DNA of 64,000 bases from JBLNDJ01 sp050261515 (lineage in GTDB: Bacteria; Acidobacteriota; Terriglobia; Bryobacterales; Bryobacteraceae): contig JBLNDJ010000038.1 of the NCBI GenBank assembly GCA_050261515.1, positions 1 to 64,000 on the forward strand, read 5' to 3'. Positions 8,387-18,447 of this stretch are shown piece by piece (positions within the stretch are counted from its first letter, which is position 1; each line of letters begins with the position of its first letter). The position numbers and the translations under genes were made by a program. The notes under the pieces are model-generated. The model saw only the letters and a program-made list of their open reading frames with translations, had not been told where the DNA came from and made no database searches.

Positions 8387-9672
8387 TATGCGTAGATCCC
8401 GCGCAACTTGATCGCAAACGCCACGCGGTCGAGCGCCAGCATGTAAGCCGCGGTCCGGTTATCGACCCCGTGCTTGTCCGCGTAGTCCACCACCCGGCCG
8501 AAATTCTCCACCATAATCTCCTTCAGCCGCGCGTTCACCAGGTCCTCGTTCCAGAAGAATCCCTGCCGGTCCTGCACCCACTCAAAATAGGAGACCGTCA
8601 CGCCGCCCGCATTCGCCAGAATATCCGGGATCACGAACACGTTCTTCGCGGCCAGGATCCGGTCCGCCACCGGCGTCGTCGGCCCGTTTGCCCCCTCGAC
8701 GATGATCTTCGCCTTGATCCTCTCCGCGTTCTGCGACGTGATCACGTTCTCCCGCGCCGCCGGAACCAGAACATCGCACTCGAGGAACATCGCCTCGCCC
8801 GAGTCCATATTCTCAGCGCCCGGGAAATCGAGTACCGACCCGGTCTCGGCCCGGTGCTTCGCCAAAGCCGGAATATCGAGCCCTTTGGCGTTATAAACCG
8901 CGCCTTCCACCTCGATCATCGCGATGATCCGGAACCCCGCCTCGGCCATCAGCTTCGCAGCCATGCCGCCGACGTTGCCGAACCCCTGAATCACCACGCG
9001 CGTCGTGGACGGCTTCAACCCCAGCCGCTTCAGCGCCTCGAGCGTGACGATCATGCACCCGCGCCCGGTCGCCTCAGGCCGCCCGCGCGACCCGCCCAGG
9101 TCGAGCGGCTTGCCGGTCACCACCGCCGTCGCCGTCTGGCCCACGTGCATCGAATAGGTGTCCAGAATCCACGCCATCGTCTGCGCGTTTGTGTTCATAT
9201 CCGGCGCCGGAACGTCCTTTTCGGGCCCGATAAGCGGCAAAATCTCCGCCGTATAGCGCCGGGTGATGCGCTCCAGCTCGAAATCCGACAGCACGCGAGG
9301 ATCGCAAACTACCCCGCCCTTGCCGCCACCGAACGGGATGTTCACCACCGCGCACTTCCACGTCATCCACGCCGCCAGCGCCCGCACTTCGTCGAGCGTC
9401 ACGTCCGGCGCGAACCGCACGCCGCCCTTGGCCGGCCCCCGCGCGACCGAATGCTGCACGCGGTAGCCGGTGAACACCTCCAGCCGCCCATCGTCTAGCG
9501 TCACCGGAATGTGCACGGTGGTCTCTTTGCCGGGCGTGCGGAGCATTTTGCACATCCCGTCGTCGAGCCCCAGCCGCCGGGCCGCCTCATCGAACCTGGC
9601 TTCCGCCGACAGCCACGGATTCAGCTCCTGCTCAAGCGATTCCGGGCTTCCGAGCAATGTGGTCGCATCCAT
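8386..9672 (-). CDS. gdhA: Glutamate dehydrogenase
   Basis: This enzyme interconverts glutamate and 2-oxoglutarate plus ammonia using NAD(P). At 428 residues it is in the range of the hexameric short form. The substrate and catalytic region reads GPAKGGVRFAPDV, then WMTWKCAVVNIPFGGGKGG, with the conserved lysines. The Rossmann nucleotide loop is IQGFGNVGG. It is first in the gdhA-mutS-anmK unit, which links nitrogen metabolism to DNA repair only by position. Cofactor preference cannot be read confidently. Confidence 0.95.
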   Translation of the reverse strand: MDATTLLGSPESLEQELNPWLSAEARFDEAARRLGLDDGMCKMLRTPGKETTVHIPVTLDDGRLEVFTGYRVQHSVARGPAKGGVRFAPDVTLDEVRALAAWMTWKCAVVNIPFGGGKGGVVCDPRVLSDFELERITRRYTAEILPLIGPEKDVPAPDMNTNAQTMAWILDTYSMHVGQTATAVVTGKPLDLGGSRGRPEATGRGCMIVTLEALKRLGLKPSTTRVVIQGFGNVGGMAAKLMAEAGFRIIAMIEVEGAVYNAKGLDIPALAKHRAETGSVLDFPGAENMDSGEAMFLECDVLVPAARENVITSQNAERIKAKIIVEGANGPTTPVADRILAAKNVFVIPDILANAGGVTVSYFEWVQDRQGFFWNEDLVNARLKEIMVENFGRVVDYADKHGVDNRTAAYMLALDRVAFAIKLRGIYA

Positions 9673-9812
9673 CGCGTCAGTCCTCCGAGAGCCATTATGC
9701 CACCCCTGCCTCCCCCGGGCTGCGACTCTATCGCCAACTCAGGCAAGCATTTGGGCCGCACAATCTCAGCCCTTGCGCCTAGTACTAAGAGTGATTTGGT
9801 ACCAATTAGTCC

Positions 9813-9841
9813 TTGTCATTACGCTCTTCGGCTGTTATACT
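9813..9841 (+). promoter_or_regulatory. Sigma-70-type promoter for the lysozyme-like gene
   Basis: TTGTCA at 9813-9818 and TATACT at 9836-9841 are separated by exactly 17 bp. This would start transcription near 9848, about 75 nt before the proposed TTG start codon at 9925. The 252-bp gap to gdhA must also hold the gdhA promoter on the other strand, which I could not place. Confidence 0.65.
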
Positions 9842-9851
9842 CCGATAACTG

Positions 9852-9875
9852 AGACCGGATGACCTTAATCGGTCT
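9852..9875 (+). promoter_or_regulatory. Inverted repeat in the 5' leader (possible operator or hairpin)
   Basis: AGACCG at 9852-9857 and CGGTCT at 9870-9875 form a perfect 6-bp inverted repeat with a 12-nt spacer, just downstream of the predicted transcription start. It could be a repressor site or a leader hairpin. Confidence 0.35.
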
Positions 9876-9924
9876 TAATGTTCGACTGGGAAACGGAAAA
9901 TCTTGTGTTCTGGAGGACTGTGTA

Positions 9925-10467
9925 TTGCGACCACTGATCATCTGGGCCGGGCTACTCGCTGTGCCAACGGCGTCGAACCTTGCCCAGACTGCACCGGAGT
10001 CCAAGTACGCCAACGATCCGAGACTGAGCCAACTCCAAGAGTTCTTTGAGAAAACGCATAGCCCCATCAAGCATTTAGCTGCGGATTTTCTGATTGCGGC
10101 GGACCGTCACCGGCTGGACTGGCGGCTGCTGCCCAGCATCAGCCTGATCGAGTCCGGAGCGGGTAAAGCCGCGCAGGGAAACAACATCTTCGGTTGGGAT
10201 TCCGGGCGCAAGGTGTTCGCTTCGATCCGCGAATCGATCTACACGGTCGCGTCCCGGCTGGGAAATTCGAAGCTCTACCGCGGAAAGAGCCTGGACCAGG
10301 TCCTTTCCACCTACAATCCCCTGCCGGATTACGCCGGCAAGGTGAAAGCCGTTATGAGGCGCATGGGTGGACCGGAGCCGGCTGGCGTCCAAGTGGCCAG
10401 CCGGGACCGAGTCAGCTTCCCATCATACGCACTGCCGCGTATAGCCCACCCAGCACCAGCACCGTAG
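9925..10467 (+). CDS. Secreted lysozyme/glucosaminidase-like protein (TTG start)
   Basis: This is a predicted exported wall-acting protein of 180 residues. The chosen start is TTG at 9925 because TGGAGGA (9911-9917) sits 7 nt upstream. It gives a clean signal peptide (RPLIIWAGLLAVPTASN, cleavage near LAQT). An ATG 66 nt upstream is in frame but has no ribosome binding site and would bury the signal. The mature part (ADFLIAADRHRLDW, LPSISLIESGAGK, NNIFGWDSG, IYTVASRLGNSKLY, YAGKVKAVMRRM) has the layout of the lysozyme-like glucosaminidase fold, with the Glu of LIESG a likely catalytic acid. Its 3' end overlaps a small antisense membrane-protein gene by 56 bp. Confidence 0.7.
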   Translation: MRPLIIWAGLLAVPTASNLAQTAPESKYANDPRLSQLQEFFEKTHSPIKHLAADFLIAADRHRLDWRLLPSISLIESGAGKAAQGNNIFGWDSGRKVFASIRESIYTVASRLGNSKLYRGKSLDQVLSTYNPLPDYAGKVKAVMRRMGGPEPAGVQVASRDRVSFPSYALPRIAHPAPAP

Positions 10468-10561
10468 CGAGGACGCCGATCGCCCAGGGAAGCATCCTCT
10501 CGGCGGGGGTGGACCCGGCCTGGTCATCGTGCTTCATTTGCTCGTCGAGCCCTTCAAACAT
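10412..10561 (-). CDS. Small single-pass membrane protein, 49 residues
   Basis: This gene has an ATG at 10561 preceded by AGGAGG with a 9-nt spacer, one of the best ribosome binding sites in the window. The product starts MFEGLDEQMKHDDQAG, a charged cytoplasmic-type head. One hydrophobic helix follows (LPWAIGVLATVLVLGGLYAA), then a short tail ending VRMMGS. I do not recognise the family. The last 56 bp overlap the end of the convergent lysozyme-like gene. The sigma-54 regulator gene lies downstream on the same strand's far side and ends at 10664, so this gene could be the last member of that transcription unit. Confidence 0.65.
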   Translation of the reverse strand: MFEGLDEQMKHDDQAGSTPAERMLPWAIGVLATVLVLGGLYAAVRMMGS

Positions 10562-10663
10562 TGCCTCTTACCTCCTAGGAGAGAGGAAATGGCTCTGTAG
10601 CCGCCCCCATTCTAGTCCGGAATGAGGCAAGGGCGACAAGAAAATTGCAAGTAGGCCGGTGGC

Positions 10664-11986
10664 CTATCCCATCCCCATGCGCTCGAGCTTACGGTACAAG
10701 GTTTTCCGCTCGATTCCCAACACCTTGGCGGCCCGGCTCTTGTTGCCGCCGGTGGCGGCCAGGACCCGGCGGATCTGGTCGGTTTCGGCGTCGGCCAGGG
10801 TTTCGCTGGCGTGCTCGCGGGATTCGGTCGCATCGATGGCCTCGCGCACGGCCTCCTCGTCGATCCGGCCGCCGGGAGCCAAAATGCTCAGGCGCTCTAT
10901 CAGATGCTGGAGCTGGCGCACGTTGCCCGGCCAGGTGTACTCCGACATCACCTTCAAACCCGAATTGGCCAGCCGGGTCTGCTGTCCATAGCGCGCGTTG
11001 TACTTCTTGAGGAAATGCTGGGCGAGCAGCGGCACGTCGCCGCGGCGCTCGCGCAGCGGCGGCACCAGGATGCGGATCACGTTCAGCCGGAACCAGAGGT
11101 CCTCGCGGAACTTACCGTCATCGACCAGCTTGCGCAGGTCGCGGTTGGTCGCGGCAATCACCCGGACGTCCACGTTCCTGCCTCGCGCCGCGCCCACCGG
11201 GCGGATCTCGCGGTCCTGCAAAAACCGCAGCAGCTTCAGCTGAAAATTCTGGTCGACGTCGCCGATTTCGTCGAGCAGCACGGTGCCGTGATTGGCCGAT
11301 TCGAATACGCCCATACGGTCGCGGTCTGCGCCCGTGTAGGCGCCGCGCAGCGCGCCAAACAGCTCGCTTTCAAGCAGGCCCGGGGCGATGGACGCGCAAT
11401 CGACCGCGACAAAGGGCTGCGCCGCGCGGTCGCTGTTGGTATGGATCATGCGGGCGATCAGTTCCTTGCCGGTGCCGGTGTCGCCCTCGAGCAGAACCGT
11501 GGCGTCCGTCGGCGCCACGCGCGAGACGATCTTGTATATGTCGATCATCTGCGGCGAGCTTCCGATCAATTCGGTCTCGGGCAGGTCCTCGATCTCGGTG
11601 TCGTCTTCGCCGCGCGGGCCGGCCGAAGCGGCGCTCTCGGCGCGCTTCACGGTCTCGAGAATCTGGTCGAGCTCGAAGGGTTTCGCGATGTAATCGAACG
11701 CACCGCCGCGCGTGGCGGCCATAACGGTCTCCATGGTTCCGCGCGCGCTCATGAGGATGACGGCGCAGCGCGGGTTGCCGGCGCGCGCCGCTTCGAGCAC
11801 GTCGAGCCCCGTGCGCTCGTCCAGGTAGATGTCCGAGATCACGATCGGGTAGCGGTTCTCCTTCAGGCGGGAGAGCGCCTCGCGCGTCGAGGAGACCGCG
11901 TCCACCTGGTAGCCTTCGAGTTCCAGGAAGGTCACGATCGTCGTCCGCACGCCCGCGTCGTCTTCGACCACCAGCAATCGTTCCAT
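10664..11986 (-). CDS. Sigma-54-dependent response regulator (NtrC family)
   Basis: This two-component activator has 440 residues. The receiver domain comes first, with acidic pair EDD at residues 8-10, phosphoacceptor Asp52 in ISDIYLD, and Lys in AKPF. A sigma-54 AAA+ domain follows: Walker A GDTGTGKE, the sigma-54 contact loop GAYTGA (Tyr for the usual Phe, a common variant), and Walker B VLLDEIGD. The end is a Fis-type helix-turn-helix (GGNKSRAAKVLGIERKTLYRKL). It lies 43 nt after the CHASE2 kinase gene, so they form a cognate pair. Targets should carry -24/-12 promoters. Confidence 0.94.
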   Translation of the reverse strand: MERLLVVEDDAGVRTTIVTFLELEGYQVDAVSSTREALSRLKENRYPIVISDIYLDERTGLDVLEAARAGNPRCAVILMSARGTMETVMAATRGGAFDYIAKPFELDQILETVKRAESAASAGPRGEDDTEIEDLPETELIGSSPQMIDIYKIVSRVAPTDATVLLEGDTGTGKELIARMIHTNSDRAAQPFVAVDCASIAPGLLESELFGALRGAYTGADRDRMGVFESANHGTVLLDEIGDVDQNFQLKLLRFLQDREIRPVGAARGRNVDVRVIAATNRDLRKLVDDGKFREDLWFRLNVIRILVPPLRERRGDVPLLAQHFLKKYNARYGQQTRLANSGLKVMSEYTWPGNVRQLQHLIERLSILAPGGRIDEEAVREAIDATESREHASETLADAETDQIRRVLAATGGNKSRAAKVLGIERKTLYRKLERMGMG

Positions 11987-12029
11987 AGTCAGTGCCGCAT
12001 TCAGTACGCAACCGGCTCGCCCGGGGCGG

Positions 12030-13862
12030 CTATGGCCGCGCCGCGTGCTCCCGCACGCGCACCGGAAGAACCAGCGTAAAACAAGATCCTTTCCCCGGCT
12101 CGCTCGTCACTTCGACGCGCCCGCCATGGTGCGTCACGATCTGCTCCACGATCGAGAGCCCGACCCCGACGCCTTTCTCGCCCGAAGCGACCGCGCGCTC
12201 GGTGCGATAAAACTTCTCAAAGACTCTTTTGGTCTCGTTCCGGTCCATGCCGATGCCCTGGTCGCGGACCGAGATCCGCAGCCAGGCGCCCTCGGTTTCG
12301 ATCCCTACAGTAACGTGCGTCCCGGAAGGAGAATATTTCACCGCGTTGGTGAGGAGGTTGTATACCGCGTATTCCATCAGCTCGCGGTCGCCCAAAAGCG
12401 AGGCGTCGTCGAGGGTTCGGGTCTCGATGGCGATCTGCTTGCGCTCGGCGAGCGGCCGCGCGCGCTCGATGCACGCCGAAGCGACCTCGCGCGCCTCGAA
12501 CACCTCCGTCTTGAGCTGGATCTGGCCCGCCTTGAGCCGCTCGACGCTGAGGAAGGTCTCGATCATGCGCGCCAGCCGCTTCGATTCCGCGTTGATCAGT
12601 TCGGCCATCTGGCGGCGCTTGTCGTCGGGAAGCTTGTAGCGGGTCATGAGCTCGCTCGAGCCCTGGATCGCGGTGAGCGGCGTCCGCATCTCGTGCGTGA
12701 CGAAGTGCATGGCTTGCTGGTAGCGCGCTTTTTCGGCTTCCGAAGCGCGCAGCGCGCGCCGTACCGTGAGGAACTGGAACGCGCCCGCCCCCACCGCCGC
12801 CAGCCACGCCGCCGATACCGGAGCCACGTACGGGAACACGATGTCGCGTCCGAACAGCACGTAGGGCAGCGCGTGCGCGCCCGCAAGCACGAGCGCGGCG
12901 AGCGCGTAGGCCTGCCATCCCGTGCGGAACGCGAAGGCCGTCACGGCCGCCGCCGCGAGCGCGAGGCAGGCGGCGAGCACCGCCAGATTCCGCGCCGGAA
13001 CAAGGAACCTTCCGCGCGCGAGCGTCTCGAAGATGTTGGCGATGATCTCGATTCCCGGCAGGTAGGAGCCGTCACCGAACGGCGTCAGCATGCGGTCGCG
13101 CATGGCCGATTGCGCCGTCACGCCGACGAAGACCACCTTCCCGCGGAAGCGCTCCGCGAGCGCCGGATTTGCGCGCAGTTCCGCGAACGACACGCGCGGC
13201 ATGGACGCCTCCGGCGGGAAATAGCGGATGCGCATGGCCCGCGCGTCGCTCGCGCGAGCGGGAATTCGCGTGCCCGCGATCTCCAGATCGTCCGGAGACT
13301 CCAGGACGTCGTGCGCGCCGCGGCTGAGGCGGAACGCTTCGAGCGCGATCGCCCAGCGCCGGTCGCGGCCCGCGGCTTTGGCAAGCGGGACGATGCGGCT
13401 GACGCCGTCGAGCGGCCCCGGGTCGCCGTGGACGTGGCCGATCGCAGCGGCCGAACGCGCGAATCGCGGCAGCGGGTCCTCCCAGCGGCGGCCGTTCTCG
13501 ACGAGATCGCAGGCCAGCACCAGCCGGGGAGTTTTCGCGAACGCGGCCTCGAGCGCCGCGTCCCCGGCGGCGTCTCCCTCATCCGCCAGAATCACGTCGA
13601 TCGCGACCACGGCCGGCCGGGCGGCGGCTACGCTCCGGAGCGCTTCGGCAAGCGCGGGACGCAGGCGCCGCATGCCGCCCATTTGCGTAAGGCTCGGCTC
13701 GTCGATCGCCAGCAGGATCGACTCGGGCTTCGCTTCGCGCGGCGTATGGCGCCGCAGCATCCAGTCGTAGGAGTAGCTGTCGATCTGCGGGAACAGCCAG
13801 CCCGCCAGCATTGCCAGCGCGAAGCTCACCGCCAGCACCGCCGTGTAGCCGGTACGACGCAT
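12030..13862 (-). CDS. CHASE2-domain sensor histidine kinase
   Basis: This membrane sensor has 610 residues. A first membrane helix (YTAVLAVSFALAMLAGW) leads to an extracytoplasmic CHASE2 domain, roughly residues 30-270, with typical blocks such as SILLAIDEPSLTQMG and VVFVGVTAQS. Three more membrane helices follow near residues 285-370. The kinase core has the H-box THEMRTPLTAIQ, N-box YNLLTNAVKYSP, and G-boxes DQGIGMD and GVGVGLSI. It ends 43 nt before the NtrC-type regulator and starts 6 nt after the aminopeptidase gene, so the three genes look co-transcribed. The ligand is unknown. Confidence 0.93.
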   Translation of the reverse strand: MRRTGYTAVLAVSFALAMLAGWLFPQIDSYSYDWMLRRHTPREAKPESILLAIDEPSLTQMGGMRRLRPALAEALRSVAAARPAVVAIDVILADEGDAAGDAALEAAFAKTPRLVLACDLVENGRRWEDPLPRFARSAAAIGHVHGDPGPLDGVSRIVPLAKAAGRDRRWAIALEAFRLSRGAHDVLESPDDLEIAGTRIPARASDARAMRIRYFPPEASMPRVSFAELRANPALAERFRGKVVFVGVTAQSAMRDRMLTPFGDGSYLPGIEIIANIFETLARGRFLVPARNLAVLAACLALAAAAVTAFAFRTGWQAYALAALVLAGAHALPYVLFGRDIVFPYVAPVSAAWLAAVGAGAFQFLTVRRALRASEAEKARYQQAMHFVTHEMRTPLTAIQGSSELMTRYKLPDDKRRQMAELINAESKRLARMIETFLSVERLKAGQIQLKTEVFEAREVASACIERARPLAERKQIAIETRTLDDASLLGDRELMEYAVYNLLTNAVKYSPSGTHVTVGIETEGAWLRISVRDQGIGMDRNETKRVFEKFYRTERAVASGEKGVGVGLSIVEQIVTHHGGRVEVTSEPGKGSCFTLVLPVRVREHAARP

Positions 13863-13868
13863 ATGCGC

Positions 13869-15059
13869 CTATCTCGCCATCGCCCGCTCGATCTCCGCGG
13901 CCTCTTTCGGCAGCGCCGCGCTCAGCACGCGCGCGCCGTCTTCGGTCACCAGGACCGTATCTTCGATGCGGATTCCGACGCGCTCCTCGGGGATGTACAG
14001 CCCGGGCTCGATCGTGATCACCATGCCGGCCTGAAGCGGCGCGGCGGAGAACGCATCCGGATGGTCGTGCACTTCGAGTCCGACCCCGTGCGTGATCCGG
14101 TGCGTCAGGTACTTGTCCAGCCCGCCGTGCGCTTTGAAATAGTCGCGCGCGGTTTGCGTGAGCTGCGCGAGCGTCGCCCCGGGCTTCACGGCCGCGAGCG
14201 CGGCCTTGTAGGCGCCCAGCACGATATCGTACAGCTCGCGCTCGCGCGGCGTGAACCTGCCGCTCACCGGCACGGTGCGCGTGACGTCGGCCGCATAGGC
14301 GTCGCATTTGGCTCCGACGTCCATCAGGACCAGCTCGCCCGCCTCCATGCGCCGCGAGTTTTTCGAATAATGCAGCACGGTGCCGTTCGGCCCCGAGCCT
14401 ACGATCGGGTCGTAGGCGTTGCCCTCGCAGCCGCGGTCGAGCATCGCGAAGGTCATCGTGGCTGCGACCTGGTATTCATAGACGCCGGCGGCGATGCGCC
14501 GCCACGCCGCGCGGTGCGCCTCGACCGTGACGCCGGCGCTGTGGGCGATCAGCGCGATTTCGGCCTGCGATTTTACGGCTCGCAGAGGGTCGAGCACCTG
14601 GGCGCTGGTCGGAAACTGCCGCAGCGGAGCGAGCGGCTTGAGCTTTTCAGCGGCGCGCGTGTAGACGCGCGAGCCGCCTTCGAGCGCTTCGGCGAACCGG
14701 GCTTCGAATTGCGCCACGGGCAGGACTTCCTCAAAGCCGGTGGCACGCCGGGCGTCCTCGTCGGTCGCGGCCTCGCGCCGGCCCGTGTACTTTTCAAGCG
14801 CCGCGTTGTGGGCGGGCAGAAACAGCACATCACGATGCGCGGTGAGCATCAGGATCGCCCCTGGCTCGGTCCAGCCGGTGAGGTAGTAGAACTCCGGGTC
14901 AACCGGAGCTTCTCCCTCCGGCCCGAACAGCACCAGCACGGCATCGCTCAGCGATTTCCTCGCGGCCTCGCGGCGCGCGCGATATTCATCCTGGGAGATC
15001 TGCGCGCCCAGCGCGAACGCGCACACCAATCCCACCACGAGAATTCGGACGCGATGCAT
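13869..15059 (-). CDS. Exported Xaa-Pro aminopeptidase (M24)
   Basis: This metallopeptidase removes N-terminal residues preceding proline. It has 396 residues with an N-terminal signal peptide (RILVVGLVCAFALGAQ), so it probably acts in the periplasm. The N-terminal non-catalytic domain covers about residues 20-170 and the pita-bread M24 domain the rest. Metal ligands are visible in MDVGAKCDAYAADVTR (two Asp), HGVGLEVHDHP (His), TIEPGLYIPE (Glu) and RIEDTVLVTEDG (Glu). It is the first gene of the unit with the CHASE2 kinase and the sigma-54 regulator. A TATACT hexamer lies only 7 nt before its ATG, suggesting a leaderless transcript. Confidence 0.9.
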   Translation of the reverse strand: MHRVRILVVGLVCAFALGAQISQDEYRARREAARKSLSDAVLVLFGPEGEAPVDPEFYYLTGWTEPGAILMLTAHRDVLFLPAHNAALEKYTGRREAATDEDARRATGFEEVLPVAQFEARFAEALEGGSRVYTRAAEKLKPLAPLRQFPTSAQVLDPLRAVKSQAEIALIAHSAGVTVEAHRAAWRRIAAGVYEYQVAATMTFAMLDRGCEGNAYDPIVGSGPNGTVLHYSKNSRRMEAGELVLMDVGAKCDAYAADVTRTVPVSGRFTPRERELYDIVLGAYKAALAAVKPGATLAQLTQTARDYFKAHGGLDKYLTHRITHGVGLEVHDHPDAFSAAPLQAGMVITIEPGLYIPEERVGIRIEDTVLVTEDGARVLSAALPKEAAEIERAMAR

Positions 15060-15066
15060 CTCTAAC

Positions 15067-15072
15067 AGTATA
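15067..15072 (-). promoter_or_regulatory. Candidate -10 element, leaderless aminopeptidase gene
   Basis: Read on the minus strand, TATACT is followed by seven bases and then the ATG of the aminopeptidase gene. This places transcription initiation at or next to the start codon. No convincing -35 is present and there is no Shine-Dalgarno. Confidence 0.4.
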
Positions 15073-15146
15073 GACAGGGCAATTCGCTCCTGAAGGCTCC
15101 CCCATAGTAGACTGCAAAAAAGGGGCTTGGAGATTGGAGATCACGC

Positions 15147-16511
<1,365 letters not shown>

Positions 16512-16557
16512 CACTCACCTGCGAGATGCGGAGGACGCGGCCTTCTCTGCGTCTTGA

Positions 16558-16589
16558 GGCCGCCGGGCCGACCGGGCGGCGGTCTTTTT
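16558..16589 (+). terminator. Rho-independent terminator after thiC
   Basis: GCCGCC (16559-16564) and GGCGGC (16575-16580) form a GC-only stem, followed within a few bases by a run of five T. It lies 47 nt beyond the thiC stop and before the proposed start of the next gene. This argues against longer starts for that gene. Confidence 0.7.
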
Positions 16590-16604
16590 GTGCGATCATC
16601 TAAC

Positions 16605-17465
16605 GTGCTAACCAAAAAGTGGCTGTTGTTCGCAATCGTAACGACCCTGTTCTGGGGCGTCTGGGGCGCATTCATCGAAATCCCCGAAAAGGCGGGCTTT
16701 CCCGCAACCCTCGGCTATAGCGTCTGGGCTTTGACCACGATTCCCTGCGCGCTGGTCGCGCTGAAGCTGAACGGCTGGAAACTGGAACGGGACGCGCGGT
16801 CGATTTTCCTCGGCTCGACGGTCGGGTTCCTGGGCGCAGGCGGGCAGTTGATCCTGTTCGAGGCGCTGCGGCTCGGCCCGGCCTATCTCGTCTTCCCGCT
16901 GATCTCGGTCTACCCGGTGTTGACGATTCTGCTGTCGGTCGGCTTTCTGCACGAGCGCGCCAGCCGCCGGGCGTGGATCGGCATCGTGCTCGCGCTGATC
17001 GCCATGGCCGCGCTGTCCTACCAGGCGCCGGGCCCGTCGGCCGCCAAGGGCAAAGTGTGGATCATCCTTGCGCTGCTGGTGTTCGTCGCGTGGGGCGTGC
17101 AGGCGTACTTTATGAAGTTCTCGAACGCCACCATGTCGGCCGAGAGCATTTACTTCTACATGATGGCGACCGCGCTGGTGCTGATCCCGTTCGCGATCTG
17201 GATGACGGACTTTTCCAAGCCCATCAACTGGGGCTTCAAAGGCCCGTACATGGCGGCGGGGATTCAGGCGCTGAACGCGATCGGCGCGCTCACGCTGGTC
17301 TATGCGCTGCGCTACGGCAAGGCGATTATCGTGGTGCCCATGACGTCGCTCGCGCCGGTGCTGACGATCATTATCTCGCTGGCGCTCTACCAGGTGCTGC
17401 CGCACCCGATCATCATTGCCGGGATGGTGCTCGCGACGATCGCGATTTACCTGCTGGCGGAGTGA
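16605..17465 (+). CDS. EamA/DMT-family permease
   Basis: This is a ten-helix drug/metabolite transporter-type membrane protein, 286 residues from the GTG at 16605. An upstream in-frame ATG would run through the thiC terminator hairpin and add a non-hydrophobic extension, so it is rejected. Two EamA repeats are visible, the first beginning LLFAIVTTLFWGVWGAF and the second near VWIILALLVFVAWGVQAYF. The ends PHPIIIAGMVLATIAIYLLAE are typical. The substrate is unknown. It converges on the PfkB kinase gene with only 3 nt between the stops. Confidence 0.85.
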   Translation: MLTKKWLLFAIVTTLFWGVWGAFIEIPEKAGFPATLGYSVWALTTIPCALVALKLNGWKLERDARSIFLGSTVGFLGAGGQLILFEALRLGPAYLVFPLISVYPVLTILLSVGFLHERASRRAWIGIVLALIAMAALSYQAPGPSAAKGKVWIILALLVFVAWGVQAYFMKFSNATMSAESIYFYMMATALVLIPFAIWMTDFSKPINWGFKGPYMAAGIQALNAIGALTLVYALRYGKAIIVVPMTSLAPVLTIIISLALYQVLPHPIIIAGMVLATIAIYLLAE

Positions 17466-17468
17466 GGC

Positions 17469-18386
17469 TCAACCCTTCATGAACGCGACAACGTCGTCGT
17501 AGCTCGAGCGCGCGGCGACGCCGCCGGTGAACAGGCAGCTTCGGGCGGCCGTGGCGTTGGCAAAGCGCACGGCTTCGAGCAGGGGCATGCCCTTCTCGAT
17601 GGTTGCGTAGAGGAAGCCGGCATCGAAGGAATCCCCCGCGCCGGTCGTATCGACAGGCTTGACCACCTTGCCCTTCACGTGCGTGATCTTGCCTTCGACG
17701 AGCACAAGCGCGCCTTCCTTGCCGAGTTTGACCAGCGGGAGCTTCGTGCGCGCGGCGAGCGCGACCAGCGCCTTCTCCGGGTTCTGCGCCTTGGTGATCG
17801 AAACCGCCTCGTCCTCGTTCACGAACAGGTAGGTAAGCAGCGGGAGCCACTCGTCCATGTACTCCCACTTCTCGGAGGAGTCCCATTGCGGGTCGATCGA
17901 CGTGGTGACGCCGAGCCGCTGGGCGGTCCGAAGAATGCGAGTCATGTGGGGCCGCAGCTTCGTTTCCAAATACAGCCCGGCGAAGTGCACGTGGTCGAAG
18001 CCGGCGAGCGAATGCTCGTCGAGGTCCGCGCCGTCGTACTCCTCGATGGTGCCGGGATAAGTGGCCTGGGTGCGCGTGTTGCCGCTGATCATGTTGACCG
18101 TGACGCCGGTGCGGACCTCGGTCGAGCGCCGCACGAGATCGGTCTTCAGGCCGTACTCGCTCATGCCGCGCAGCATGAAGTCGCCGTAGTCGTCCTTGCC
18201 CGCCAGGCCGGCGAAGGTGACATCGCCGCCGAGCGAGGCATAGGCGCAGGCGCTCAGCATGGTCGAGCCGCCCATTACCACGTCCCACGACGTGGCGGGC
18301 ACCTCGCGATCCACGATCGGCGGGGTCGGCATGCCGCCCATCATCACGTCCACATTGATCTCGCCCACGAACAGAACTTTTTTCAT
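17469..18386 (-). CDS. PfkB-family carbohydrate kinase
   Basis: This ribokinase-type sugar or nucleoside kinase has 305 residues from MKKVLFVGEINVD; an ATG four codons upstream (18398) is also possible. The N-terminal substrate block GEINVDVMMGG is followed by GGSTMLSACAYASLGG. The C-terminal PfkB signature DTTGAGDSFDAGF carries the catalytic Asp and anion hole. The substrate cannot be assigned. The sequence GATAATG overlaps the upstream start and could be a -10 serving the downstream start as a leaderless or short-leader transcript. The gene lies alone between the DMT permease and metW. Confidence 0.9.
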   Translation of the reverse strand: MKKVLFVGEINVDVMMGGMPTPPIVDREVPATSWDVVMGGSTMLSACAYASLGGDVTFAGLAGKDDYGDFMLRGMSEYGLKTDLVRRSTEVRTGVTVNMISGNTRTQATYPGTIEEYDGADLDEHSLAGFDHVHFAGLYLETKLRPHMTRILRTAQRLGVTTSIDPQWDSSEKWEYMDEWLPLLTYLFVNEDEAVSITKAQNPEKALVALAARTKLPLVKLGKEGALVLVEGKITHVKGKVVKPVDTTGAGDSFDAGFLYATIEKGMPLLEAVRFANATAARSCLFTGGVAARSSYDDVVAFMKG

Positions 18387-18447
18387 GTGATCCAACATTA
18401 TCCAACGACAAATCGGCCGGCCGGGGGCCGGCCGCGGACCGGGGGGC

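Noticed and set aside
12045..15065. A 1006-codon open frame on the plus strand
   Set aside because: It lies antisense to the CHASE2 kinase and aminopeptidase genes, whose products have clear motifs. The composition (Arg, Ala, His-rich, no domains) is typical of antisense frames in GC-rich DNA.
15060..15146. TPP riboswitch before thiC
   Set aside because: The 87-bp gap lacks the CTGAGA and related THI-box elements and is too short to hold the aptamer and the ribosome binding site together.
16554..16604. Upstream ATG for the DMT permease after thiC
   Set aside because: It would be translated from within the thiC terminator hairpin and gives a Gly/Pro/Arg-rich prefix absent from the family.
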